Notes under the pieces: model-generated
Databases searched by the model: none
What the model was told of the DNA's origin: nothing
Seen by the model: only the letters and a program-made list of their open reading frames with translations
Part shown: positions 40,026 to 47,902 of the stretch, one piece after another
How positions within the stretch are numbered: the stretch's first letter is position 1
How the letters are laid out: each line of letters opens with the position of its first letter
Program-made: the position numbers and the translations under genes
Origin: Butyrivibrio sp. INlla16
GTDB taxonomy: Bacteria; Bacillota; Clostridia; Lachnospirales; Lachnospiraceae
Direction: 5' to 3'
Assembly: GCF_900104155.1 (NCBI RefSeq)
Contig: NZ_FMYB01000031.1
Location: 1 to 51,422 of the forward strand
DNA length: 51,422 nt

Positions 40026-40202
40026 TATCTAAATTCAAGATAATTATAGCACTTTCTTTAAAAAAGTGTGTATCTAAATTTTATAGAATCGCATAAAATA
40101 GCCACCTAACAGCCTTTTTAATGTCACTGAAAAGTATATTTTGTGCTTATCTAAATTGAAATTAAATAGCATGCTTATTCTTAAAAATGGCATATCTAAT
40201 TC
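40026..40202 (-). promoter_or_regulatory. Four TATCTAAATT sites around the AAA/TOPRIM promoter
   Basis: TATCTAAATT occurs at 40026, 40071 and 40148, and TATCTAATT at 40193. The spacings are 45, 77 and 45 bp. On the minus strand a TATAAT -10 (plus coordinates 40043-40048) lies between the first two sites. No good -35 is seen, and the second site would cover that position. The sites are probably an operator set specific to this operon. Confidence 0.65.
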
Positions 40203-40290
40203 AAAAATAGAGCGGTTGCAAATATAGAAAATCTTCGACCATTTCATATGCTCTGGATCGGGCAACAGGCACTAAAATCAGAACAAAATT

Positions 40291-40322
40291 AAAGGCTGTC
40301 CACTTTCTCGTGAGCAGCCTTA
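40291..40322 (-). terminator. Terminator after hup
   Basis: On the minus strand AAGGCTG pairs with CAGCCTT around a 16-nt loop, then TTAATTTT. A short AT-rich stretch to 40375 has nothing else. Confidence 0.7.
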
Positions 40323-40375
40323 ATTTGTAATGATAAATTTGCTTTAGTTAATAGTTACTTGGTTTATGAATCAGA

Positions 40376-40654
40376 TTACTTTTTGTTTACAAGGTCCTTA
40401 AGAGCCTTACCTGCCTTGAACTTAGGAGCGATAGAAGCAGGGATCTTGATCTCAGCACCAGTCTGAGGGTTCTTACCCTTTCTTGCTGCTCTCTTAGCTG
40501 TCTCAAATGTACCAAAGCCAACGAGCTGAACCTTGTCCTTCTTCTTGAGCTGCTTTGAAACAACATCTGTGAAAGCCTTTAAAGCCTTCTCTGTGTCCTT
40601 CTTGCTAAGGCCAGTCTCTTTAGCCATAGCTTCAACGAGTTCTGTCTTGTTCAT
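40376..40654 (-). CDS. hup: HU-family DNA-binding protein
   Basis: This protein has 92 residues, the usual HU length. MNKTELVEAMAKETGLSKKD starts the dimerisation helices. VQLVGFGTFETAKRAARKGK and NPQTGAEIKIPA form the DNA-gripping arm with the conserved Pro. It bends and compacts DNA and helps many recombination and partition reactions. GGAGGTGAC precedes the start. It is an isolated gene, possibly the replicon's own nucleoid protein. Confidence 0.96.
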   Translation of the reverse strand: MNKTELVEAMAKETGLSKKDTEKALKAFTDVVSKQLKKKDKVQLVGFGTFETAKRAARKGKNPQTGAEIKIPASIAPKFKAGKALKDLVNKK

Positions 40655-40858
40655 ACTTTGTCACCTCCGTAAGAATGTGTATTTGTGGGCACTGCGCCCT
40701 GGTTGGTCTCATTTTACGCCTTATGCCGTATTTTGTGAATAAGTTTCCTTGATTTTATGAGGTTTAGTTCATCAATTGTTCATGGCTTCATTATTGTAAA
40801 ACGCATACTACAACCTTAAAATTATAAGTAATAATTCAGAAAAATGGAGACTTGAAAT

Positions 40859-41176
40859 ATGGCAGGATTGTCTGAAAAAGACTGGAAACTTTTTAGAAAG
40901 AACCTTCCTGAGTGGCAGGAAGCATATATGGGGAAGCTTGTTGAGGAATATAAGGAAATCCTAAACAGCGATAAGCTCCCGTCTGATAAATACTGGGCAC
41001 TTGAAGGGCGCCTAAAGTCTGACAAGAGAAACCCCGGAGTTGTGATCACAGATATAAGCAGATCAAACTTTTATGATCATCTTGTCTCTCTCTTAAGGTA
41101 CAAGGTCATAACCATGGAAGACCTTAAGGACTTCAGTGATGATACAAAAGATATAATTAAAAGGCTGATAGGATAA
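40859..41176 (+). CDS. Hypothetical 105-residue protein
   Basis: This is a charged helical protein. The N-terminal half (WKLFRKNLPEWQEAYMGKLV) contains helix-forming pairs, and the later NPGVVITDISRSNFYDHLVS and LLRYKVITMEDLKDF look like a helical hairpin. The stop overlaps the next start (TAATG), so it forms an operon with the 41176 ORF. Similar small proteins are common in Firmicutes; the function is unknown. Confidence 0.7.
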   Translation: MAGLSEKDWKLFRKNLPEWQEAYMGKLVEEYKEILNSDKLPSDKYWALEGRLKSDKRNPGVVITDISRSNFYDHLVSLLRYKVITMEDLKDFSDDTKDIIKRLIG

Positions 41177-41319
41177 TGAAAGATAACAGATACGCGAACA
41201 TAATTGTATGCTATGGTGTAAACGATACTTGCCGGTATGCTGTAGAAGCATCTGCCATAATGATTGCACAGATTGATGCTAAAATGCAGGAAATCGTCAA
41301 CGATTTATTGGAAGAGTAA
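41176..41319 (+). CDS. Hypothetical 47-residue protein
   Basis: Its ATG overlaps the preceding stop. The sequence MKDNRYANIIVCYGVNDTCR includes two cysteines, and the rest is helical. Translational coupling and a strong terminator after it support a real gene. No family was recognised. Confidence 0.6.
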   Translation: MKDNRYANIIVCYGVNDTCRYAVEASAIMIAQIDAKMQEIVNDLLEE

Positions 41320-41414
41320 ACTATAGAAAATCACAGGGACAGTATTATATAGAAATGGCGGTGGATGATTGGCATGGATATTTTTCTGCAGTCACCGCAC
41401 CCCATTAATGGGGA
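41320..41414. other. Gap with hairpin and 14-bp palindrome
   Basis: GCGGTG/CACCGC are inverted around 32 bases. CCCCATTAATGGGG at 41400-41413 is a perfect palindrome. It directly precedes the terminator stem. Confidence 0.45.
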
Positions 41415-41453
41415 AAGCTGGAACTTTGTCACGTAAGTTCCAGCTTATTTTTT
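41415..41453 (+). terminator. Terminator with a TGTCACGT loop
   Basis: AAGCTGGAACTT pairs perfectly with AAGTTCCAGCTT around TGTCACGT, followed by A and seven T. Downstream sequence resembles that after the 35262 terminator. Confidence 0.95.
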
Positions 41454-41726
41454 TGAAGAAAAGTTTTTGTGTTCTTATGAGGGAGTTGTTATCATTTCTG
41501 ATGTTTATATGATACAAGGAATACCGTAAATCAAAACTCTAGGAAACAAAAAGGAAAGCTGACGTTTTGTCATGGACTCCTCACGATGATACCTAAGAAG
41601 GAACTGTCAAAGCTTCCTGAAAAGAAGCATATTCAAACCGCATGAAAAGATAAGGTATCTTCTCATTGATAAACTTCTATAAATCCTCACAGAAATAGTG
41701 CATTTCCGGGAGGATTGTTTAGGGGG
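41454..41726. other. Gene-free stretch
   Basis: The first 50 bases match the 35300 region. AATCCTC/GAGGATT (about 41692-41718) form a weak hairpin that may end the tetR transcript. No ORF is supported. Confidence 0.4.
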
Positions 41727-42338
41727 TTATTTGTTATTTTGGGGTTTTGTAAGGTAGTCTTTATATAAGTCTCGCAGATCATCCCTTACGTCAAGCATGG
41801 CATTAAGACCCAGATAAAATTCTTCAAAATCATTGCTCTCCCCATTGCTGATGCACCATTTGAGTTCATGGCCTGTAAAGAGGTGGGCAAGAGAATGGTA
41901 CAGTATTTGGGGATCATTCATATTTCTTATTTCGCCTTTATTCTGGGCTTTTTTAATTATGAGTTCACCCATTCTGGTAAGTGAATCGCGCATGTCAAGG
42001 CTATGACGGTTATCCTGAAGATTTGCTATTATCATCTGACTGAAAAGATCATATCCAAAAGCAGTAGTATCTTCTATCAGTTTTGAGAAGATATACAAAA
42101 GCTGTTCTAATGAGGAATCAGTTTCTATGAAATGGTAAGGATCAGATACCAGTTCTTTTACTGTTGTATCATACAGATCCAGGACAAGCTCATCTTTAGA
42201 GCCTGCATATTTGTAAAAAGTCGGCTTCGTAATGCCACATGAATCACAGATGTCATTTATGGTGACACTGGAATATCCTTTTTTTCTTATAAGTTCTATT
42301 GCAGTATTTTTAATGGAATCTCTTGTAATTTGTTTCAT
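41727..42338 (-). CDS. TetR-family regulator
   Basis: This protein has 203 residues. The HTH at residues 8-48 is clear: IRKKGYSSVTINDICDSCGI and TKPTFYKYAGSKDELVLDLY. The ligand domain is helical. It is divergent from the Old Yellow Enzyme gene, the common arrangement for a local repressor of a reductase. A TTTAC-N4-GTAAA palindrome sits six bases before its start, overlapping where a ribosome site would be, and another lies before the reductase. Confidence 0.93.
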   Translation of the reverse strand: MKQITRDSIKNTAIELIRKKGYSSVTINDICDSCGITKPTFYKYAGSKDELVLDLYDTTVKELVSDPYHFIETDSSLEQLLYIFSKLIEDTTAFGYDLFSQMIIANLQDNRHSLDMRDSLTRMGELIIKKAQNKGEIRNMNDPQILYHSLAHLFTGHELKWCISNGESNDFEEFYLGLNAMLDVRDDLRDLYKDYLTKPQNNK

Positions 42339-42343
42339 ATAAA

Positions 42344-42357
42344 TTTACCCCGGTAAA
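42344..42357. promoter_or_regulatory. Probable TetR operator 1
   Basis: TTTACCCCGGTAAA is palindromic, with half-sites TTTAC and GTAAA four bases apart. It lies just before the tetR start, so binding would cause autorepression. Confidence 0.65.
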
Positions 42358-42559
42358 CATAAATTAACCATACAATAATATCATGCACTATTATAAGTGT
42401 CGATAGTAAAATATTTTTTATTTCGAAACTCTTATACCGTAAGAAAAATTAATAAAAGTTGTCAGACAAATTTGTGTAAGGTGACAGAAATACAGATTGG
42501 ACACCATGTTTTATTGACACACATTTTTAATGACGTGATAATTTACGTATGGCAACTAT

Positions 42560-42579
42560 ATATTTACTTGTGTAAATAT
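42560..42579. promoter_or_regulatory. Probable TetR operator 2
   Basis: ATATTTAC, TTGT, GTAAATAT is a perfect 8-bp dyad with the same TTTAC-N4-GTAAA core. It lies 35 bp before the reductase start. Confidence 0.65.
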
Positions 42580-42614
42580 GCAAAAACATTTTTGGGTAGG
42601 AAAGGTAGGAGAAA

Positions 42615-44555
42615 ATGGATTATAAGGAATTGTTTACACCGTTTAAAATTGGGAACATGGAAGTCAAGAACCGCATCGGTATGAGCCCAATGGGCACAAA
42701 CTCTGCATTTACTAATGGCAGAAAGGATGCACAGGAAATTGACTATTTTATAGAGAGAGCTAAGGGCGGTACAGGAATAATCTTCCTGGGATGCCAGATG
42801 CTTAATGAAAGACTTGCACAGGGTTCTATGGAGGGATATCTTGACAGTTTCACCGTTCTTCCGTCACTTACAGCAGTTTGTGATGGAGTTCACCGTTATG
42901 GCGCCAAGATTGTATGTCAGATAAGTCCCGGCACAGGACGAAATGCCTTCCCTGACACATTGGGCAATCCTCCAATTTCATCATCAGAGACCTCATCTGT
43001 ATTTGACCCCAGTATTAAGTGCCATGCACTTACTAAAGATGAGATCAGGGAAATGATGGAAGAATTTAAGTTTGCAGCAGGACTGGCTAGGGATGCCGGC
43101 TTTGATGCAATAGAGATCCATGCGCACGCAGGATACCTTATCGATCAGTTTATGTCACCTGTATGGAACAAGAGAACTGATGAGTATGGCGGAAGTCCTG
43201 AGAACTGTGCTCGTTTCCCCGTTGAAATAGTTCAGGCAATGAAGAGTGTTGTTGGCGATAAGCTTCCCATCATTTTCAGAATATCATTAGATCACCGCTT
43301 TGAAGGTGGAAGAACGCTTGAAGATAGTATGAAACTCCTTAAAGTCCTGGAAGAAGGCGGCGTTGATGCATTTGATATCGATGCAGGTTGCTATGAGACT
43401 CTTGATTATATCTTCCCTCCGTCATATCTCGGAGAAGCATGCATGGCTTATGTATGCGAGGAAGCAAGAAAAACAGTTACTGTTCCGATATTCAACGCAG
43501 GAACACACAACCCTGATACAGCATTGGAACTCATCAAATCTGGCAACGCAGATTTTGTAAACTTTGGACGTGCGCTTATAGCTGATCCCGATATCTGCAA
43601 TAAGCTTATTGAGGGAAGAGTAGAGGATATCCGTCCATGTCTTAGATGTAATGAATTCTGTATCGGACGAATCTGGAATAACCATACAAAGCTTTCCTGT
43701 GCGGTTAATGTTCAGGCTATGGAAGAAGAGCGCTTTAAGCTTACTAAGACAGAGAATCCCAAGAAAATTGTTATCATTGGTGGCGGTCCTGCCGGAATGG
43801 AAGCTGCACGTGTCGCTGCAACTGTGGGTCATAAGGTATCACTTTATGAAAAGTCCGATAAGCTTGGCGGAGTGATGGGCGATATCTGCACAGCTAAGTT
43901 CAAGACAAACATTAAGAAATTCACAAAGTATCTTACAGTACAGCTTGAAAAACTGGGTGTTGATATACATCTCGGCACAGAAGTTAAGGGTGATGAAGCA
44001 TTCCTTTCTGATTGCGATAACATCATTATAGGATCAGGAGCAGCGCCTTTTGTTCCTCCGATAGATGGAATAGATGGCAGCAATGTGGTTACTATCTTGG
44101 ATGCACATAAGGATCAGTCCAGGATCAAGGGTGATAACATTGTAATCTGCGGTGGTGGACTTTCAGGTCTTGATGGAGCCCTTGAGATGGCTTCTGAGCT
44201 TGGAAAGAAAGTTACCATTGTTGAGATGCTTCCTGAATGTGGAAAGGATGTAATGTTCATCAATAAGATAACACTTTTCCAGAAGCTTGCTGAAAATGGG
44301 GTAGAGATGAAGACCGATTCAAAAGTTGTTTCCATCTCATCTGATGCAGTTACTATTGAGAAAGCAGACGGTTCAAGGGAAGAAATAAAGGCAGATACTG
44401 TTATTGCAGCATTTGGAATGAGACCTGTAAGAGATGTTGCCGAAAAGATCAGGGATAAATATCCTACAAAGACAAGAATCATTGGTGATAGCATGAAACT
44501 CGGCAAGATTGGTGATGCTGTAAGAGAAGGATTCTATGCAGGTTCAAGTCTTTGA
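42615..44555 (+). CDS. Old Yellow Enzyme-family NADH:flavin oxidoreductase with Fe-S and FAD domains
   Basis: This protein has 646 residues, as in 2-enoate reductase, FadH and BaiH-type enzymes. Residues 1-335 form the FMN TIM barrel (FKIGNMEVKNRIGMSPMGTN; EIHAHAGYLIDQFMSP). A CLRCNEFC cluster plus a later Cys (about residues 343-363) binds 4Fe-4S. FAD- and NAD-binding folds follow, with GGGPAGMEAARVAA near 391 and GGGLSGLDGALEMA near 515. It would reduce activated C=C bonds. Expression is probably repressed by the divergent TetR protein. AAAGGTAGGAG supplies the ribosome site. Confidence 0.95.
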   Translation: MDYKELFTPFKIGNMEVKNRIGMSPMGTNSAFTNGRKDAQEIDYFIERAKGGTGIIFLGCQMLNERLAQGSMEGYLDSFTVLPSLTAVCDGVHRYGAKIVCQISPGTGRNAFPDTLGNPPISSSETSSVFDPSIKCHALTKDEIREMMEEFKFAAGLARDAGFDAIEIHAHAGYLIDQFMSPVWNKRTDEYGGSPENCARFPVEIVQAMKSVVGDKLPIIFRISLDHRFEGGRTLEDSMKLLKVLEEGGVDAFDIDAGCYETLDYIFPPSYLGEACMAYVCEEARKTVTVPIFNAGTHNPDTALELIKSGNADFVNFGRALIADPDICNKLIEGRVEDIRPCLRCNEFCIGRIWNNHTKLSCAVNVQAMEEERFKLTKTENPKKIVIIGGGPAGMEAARVAATVGHKVSLYEKSDKLGGVMGDICTAKFKTNIKKFTKYLTVQLEKLGVDIHLGTEVKGDEAFLSDCDNIIIGSGAAPFVPPIDGIDGSNVVTILDAHKDQSRIKGDNIVICGGGLSGLDGALEMASELGKKVTIVEMLPECGKDVMFINKITLFQKLAENGVEMKTDSKVVSISSDAVTIEKADGSREEIKADTVIAAFGMRPVRDVAEKIRDKYPTKTRIIGDSMKLGKIGDAVREGFYAGSSL

Positions 44556-44689
44556 TTTGAATGCGGAATTTCTTTTGATAGTTCCCTTTCAATATCAACC
44601 GTTTTTGACGATTTTACTAATGGTCAAAGCTAACTTTAAAAGCTAAAAATTATTTACTTGAAGAGATTTAAAGATTCTTCAGATAATAG

Positions 44690-44760
44690 AGGCCAGGCGG
44701 TGCTGTGGGAATACCCATGGTGTTGTCTGGTCTCGCTAATTAATCCGGAGTGCCATATAA
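44690..44760 (+). promoter_or_regulatory. Structured leader candidate
   Basis: GAGGCCAG and CTGGTCTC form an outer stem with one G-U. Inside, GTGGG and CCCAT close an AATA loop. TCCGGAGTGCC follows. It lies about 40 bases before the 44796 start. It may be an RNA leader for the 44796/44948 pair; no known riboswitch was recognised. Confidence 0.35.
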
Positions 44761-44795
44761 TTAGAAAAGAGTAATATACAGGCAGGAGACCTATC

Positions 44796-44951
44796 GTGGC
44801 AAGAGAACTGACAGATGAAGAAAAGAAAGCATATGACCATATGCTGGAGGGTGCAAAACAGCTTAACATCTTTGGGGAAGAAGAGGAGCTTGATGCAAAG
44901 GATTTCTTCATTTATCCCTTAGATAATAACGAAACGGAGATACCGTTATGA
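44796..44951 (+). CDS. 51-residue acidic protein coupled to a phosphodiesterase
   Basis: GTG start with GGCAGGAG seven bases upstream. The product (ARELTDEEKKAYDHMLEGAK and an acidic tail) is soluble and helical. Its TGA overlaps the ATG of the phosphodiesterase frame (ATGA). Such short companions are often translated with the following gene. The function is unknown. Confidence 0.6.
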   Translation: MARELTDEEKKAYDHMLEGAKQLNIFGEEEELDAKDFFIYPLDNNETEIPL

Positions 44952-45459
44952 ACAAAAAATACTAGTAATATCAGATTCACATGGATATCCGGGATTTGCA
45001 AAAAAGGCCATTGAAGAGGAATCTCCCTTTGATTTTCTTGTTCACTGCGGTGATATCCAGGATTCTATTTCTTCCATAACAGGAGATGATCCATCCTATG
45101 AAGTAAAGATAGTCCGCGGCAACTGTGACTTTGGAAACAGTCTTCCACTTAACGAGGAATTCAAGGCTGGCTTCTTAAACGTATGGGTAACACATGGAAA
45201 TGCCTACAATGTTAAATATGAGGAAAGCCTTAAGACCTTAAAAGAGGCTGCTAAATCGAGATGTGCTGATCTTGTCCTCTTCGGGCACAGTCATTTTGCT
45301 GAGATTGTAAAGGACAAAGAAAATAATATCACTCTTGTAAATCCGGGAAGCATCTGTTATCCGCAGGTTAGTGGGGATAGGGCCACTTATGCAGTTGTAA
45401 CGGTAACAGATGATTATGAGATTATCCCAGAAATCAAAGAAATAGAAGATACTCCATAA
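44948..45459 (+). pseudogene. YfcE/MJ0936-type metallophosphodiesterase, frameshifted at codon 3
   Basis: From KILVISDSHGYPGFAKKAIE to the stop at 45459 the frame encodes a complete calcineurin-like phosphodiesterase: DxH (SDSHG), HCGDIQD, RGNCDFG (GNCD), THGN, GHSHFAEI. There is no start codon in that frame. ATG 44948 reads MNKKY then TAG. With one more A in the run of six at 44954-44959 the protein would begin MNKKILVISDSHG. It is either a natural frameshift, a sequencing error, or a case of slippage on the A run. Confidence 0.82.
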
Positions 45460-45644
45460 CCCAAAAGCACCGCCACCGGGATCCTGCCACAGTGACGGTA
45501 CCTTATAGGTTTCCTTTAGTATTCATTTTTAGGGTCCTCCTTCTATGCTTATATAGTAGCAGGAGGAGAGCAAAAATAAATTAACCAGTTTGGGGAAATA
45601 GTATTGTCTATTTTTCTTTAGTTATAAGGTGGATGATTAGTATC
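45460..45644. other. Gap with two hairpins
   Basis: ACCGCCAC and GTGACGGT (45468-45500) form one hairpin. TCCTCCT and AGGAGGA (about 45534-45570) form another, which could mask a ribosome site, but no ORF follows it. Nothing else is seen. Confidence 0.4.
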
Positions 45645-45678
45645 GACATCATAGCAATATGCTATGGTGTCTTTTTTT
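45645..45678 (+). terminator. Rho-independent terminator
   Basis: GACATCATAGC pairs with GCTATGGTGTC (one G-U) around AATAT, followed by seven T. Confidence 0.93.
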
Positions 45679-45802
45679 CTTCAAAATGGCTAATCTGATT
45701 CTTCTATTAATATATGAAAAGTCTTGTGCTATCTGCACTCGCGGCTATGCCACCTCTGAATTAATTCCGCAAAAATTACACACCTTGTAGTGAAAGGAGG
45801 AA

Positions 45803-45839
45803 TGCACTGCAAATATAAAAGGAAATATGCAGTGCAAAT
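45803..45839. promoter_or_regulatory. Two quasi-palindromes before the Mor-like gene
   Basis: TGCACTGCAAAT and TGCAGTGCAAAT lie 25 bp apart. Each nine-base core is a near palindrome, and the two cores are inverted copies of each other. The second lies over the ATG at 45827. They may be the Mor-like protein's own binding sites. Confidence 0.5.
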
Positions 45840-45922
45840 TTCACATGAAAAATACAAGGAAAATAACAAAGGATAATTTCAAATCGGAAAAATTACAATT
45901 AAATGAGGAGGTGATAGAAGGC

Positions 45923-46192
45923 GTGAATAGTAATCCAGACCTATATGGAGGAATTTATAAGGAATTGGCAGAACTACTAGGGGATGCCGCAACTATAAAA
46001 ATCTGGAAGAGATTTTCAGGTCTAAATGTTACCTTTCCCCAGAGGCTATATTCCAAGGAATACACAAAGGAATTCATAAAGGAAAATATGAATGATCAGA
46101 AACCTGCTGAGCTGTCAAGGGCAATGGGACTATCTGAGAGGAGAATAAGGCAGATTATTACCGAAATCAAGCATGAGAATGAGGAGGTGTGA
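45923..46192 (+). CDS. Mor transcription activator-like protein
   Basis: I prefer GTG 45923 (89 residues), because a perfect AGGAGGTGA lies eight bases upstream. The frame is also open from ATG 45827 (121 residues). GGIYKELAELLGDAATIKIW fits the dimerisation part of Mor, and LSRAMGLSERRIRQIITEIK the C-terminal HTH. Mor and C proteins of phage Mu activate middle and late genes; relatives occur on many mobile elements. Its stop overlaps the start region of the 46194 gene, so it may control the following membrane operon. Confidence 0.75.
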   Translation: MNSNPDLYGGIYKELAELLGDAATIKIWKRFSGLNVTFPQRLYSKEYTKEFIKENMNDQKPAELSRAMGLSERRIRQIITEIKHENEEV

Positions 46193-46193
46193 T

Positions 46194-47192
46194 ATGGCAT
46201 TTTGTTCTAATTGTGGTTCTGAATTGAAGGAAGGCGAAAAATTCTGTACTAATTGCGGCAAAGCCGTCTCAAACGAAGATCGTACACAAAATCCCATCAG
46301 TTATACAGAAAATAATAATGTTAAAAAGCCCAAAAAGAAGAGAAAGGTATGGAAGATTATACTTATAATCTTTCTGCTGTTAGTAATAGGTGCAGGAGCA
46401 TTCATTTATCATGAGATGAATGAGGATTTTCCTAAAGCTATCGGAAAGGAGAAGACAACTGATATAGAGATAGGTGGGATAGTATTCCCTATGTCTGAAG
46501 CATATGAGTTCGCAGATTCGAATGCGAGCGGAGGACAGTCTTATAAAACAAAAGGTGGTAGATCATATATCCTGTTTGAGAGTACGGATCTAGACATACC
46601 TGAAGGATTTGATATTGCGGATAAGGACTTAGAAGCCAAGATTTATGAGGCAATCAAATCTAATGCTGATGCTATTCTTACTTCACCTAAAGAAGTAAGT
46701 ACAGATGATATGAATATCGATAGTTTGCCGTGCTGGTCAAAAGCATATGAAGGTACATATGAAGGAATAAGCGCACATATGAAATGTGTAGCTACTTATA
46801 ACTCATACAGCAAGAAATTTGTCGCGGTGACAATAGTTACATCTTCAGGCTATGCGGATAAAGCTATGGCCAGATATGACAGGATGCTTAATACTGCAAA
46901 GGTAAATAAATCTGTATCATCAAGTGCAGAAGGAGTAAGCGTAGACTTAAAAGACCTTCTTGATAGTTATGAGGAATTCATGGATGAGTACATAGAATTT
47001 ATGAAGAAATACAAGTCAAACTCTTCTGATGTTGCAAGTATGCTTGGAGATTATACTGAAATAATGCAAAAATACACCGATTTTGCTACCAAGATATCAA
47101 ATCTCAACACTAGCAATATGTCACCTGCGGATTATGCATATTATATGGAAGTAACAACAAGAATATATAAGAAATTAGCGGAGATAGAATGA
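46194..47192 (+). CDS. Zinc-ribbon membrane protein
   Basis: This protein has 332 residues. The N-terminus MAFCSNCGSELKEGEKFCTN plus CGK is a double CxxC zinc ribbon. A basic linker KKPKKKRKVWK precedes one membrane helix (ILIIFLLLVIGAGAFIY, about 55-72). The outer domain is about 255 residues with a helical C-terminal part. GAGGAGGTG is its ribosome site. Zinc-ribbon/TM proteins are common in Firmicutes and mostly uncharacterised. It may belong to the ExbB/ExbD-like group downstream. Confidence 0.75.
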   Translation: MAFCSNCGSELKEGEKFCTNCGKAVSNEDRTQNPISYTENNNVKKPKKKRKVWKIILIIFLLLVIGAGAFIYHEMNEDFPKAIGKEKTTDIEIGGIVFPMSEAYEFADSNASGGQSYKTKGGRSYILFESTDLDIPEGFDIADKDLEAKIYEAIKSNADAILTSPKEVSTDDMNIDSLPCWSKAYEGTYEGISAHMKCVATYNSYSKKFVAVTIVTSSGYADKAMARYDRMLNTAKVNKSVSSSAEGVSVDLKDLLDSYEEFMDEYIEFMKKYKSNSSDVASMLGDYTEIMQKYTDFATKISNLNTSNMSPADYAYYMEVTTRIYKKLAEIE

Positions 47193-47334
47193 TACTATTA
47201 CGGAGCCAGGGTAATAAAACGCCTTGGCTCTATGTTAAACATTATGCGATGATATTTTAAGTAAATTTTAGCGTTATATCGACAAGCATGATGTATAATG
47301 TATATTAATCATATTTATTCATAAGGGGGTCCAA

Positions 47335-47880
47335 ATGAGTTCTATTTACAGTTTCTTGGCGGGCAAAATGAATGCCATAATTCTAATCTGTGGTGTGTTA
47401 CTGATTGTTTTACTTGTGGGTAATTATATTGCTATTCTAGGGCACTACAATCAAATAAAATCCATTATGAATTGGAAAAATACAAAAAGTATGCTGAACA
47501 AGAACACTCATGAAGTGGAAGATCAGGCAGATAGTGAAAAAGTCACTCCAGATTCTATAAGGGAACTGGAAACAGCTTTTAACAAAACATGCTCATGGCA
47601 TGAGGCTTTTTCACAATTGATTCCGTTATTCCCGCTTTTTGGAATTCTTGGAACTGTTGCTGGACTCATCATGCAGCTTAATACGGAGGACCTTAGCACA
47701 ATATTCTCTTCATTACATTTGGCATTGGGATCAACTTTTTATGGACTGATTTTTGCCATTATTTTGAAGTTTGTAGATGCTGTTGGTCCTTCAAGAACAA
47801 TAAATGAAACAGAAATTATCCTCGAAGATTATGATAAGAAGGTTAATAACGCAGTAATGCTGGGAAATATATCTGAATAA
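47335..47880 (+). CDS. ExbB/TolQ/MotA-like proton channel protein
   Basis: This protein has 181 residues. The first helix is at 12-36. A soluble part follows, then LIPLFPLFGILGTVAGLIMQ, which matches the ExbB/TolQ/MotA pore helix, and SSLHLALGSTFYGLIFAIIL, the second pore helix. It starts after AAGGGGG. The next gene encodes an ExbD-like partner 22 bases downstream. These pairs turn proton flow into mechanical work across the envelope. They are unusual in a monoderm. Confidence 0.8.
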   Translation: MSSIYSFLAGKMNAIILICGVLLIVLLVGNYIAILGHYNQIKSIMNWKNTKSMLNKNTHEVEDQADSEKVTPDSIRELETAFNKTCSWHEAFSQLIPLFPLFGILGTVAGLIMQLNTEDLSTIFSSLHLALGSTFYGLIFAIILKFVDAVGPSRTINETEIILEDYDKKVNNAVMLGNISE

Positions 47881-47902
47881 CTAATTTTTGAGGGATTAAG
47901 AT

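Noticed and set aside
44690..44760. Known riboswitch or SRP RNA
   Set aside because: It lacks the GGAAGCAGCC-type core of SRP RNA and the conserved cores of riboswitches I know; kept only as a low-confidence leader.
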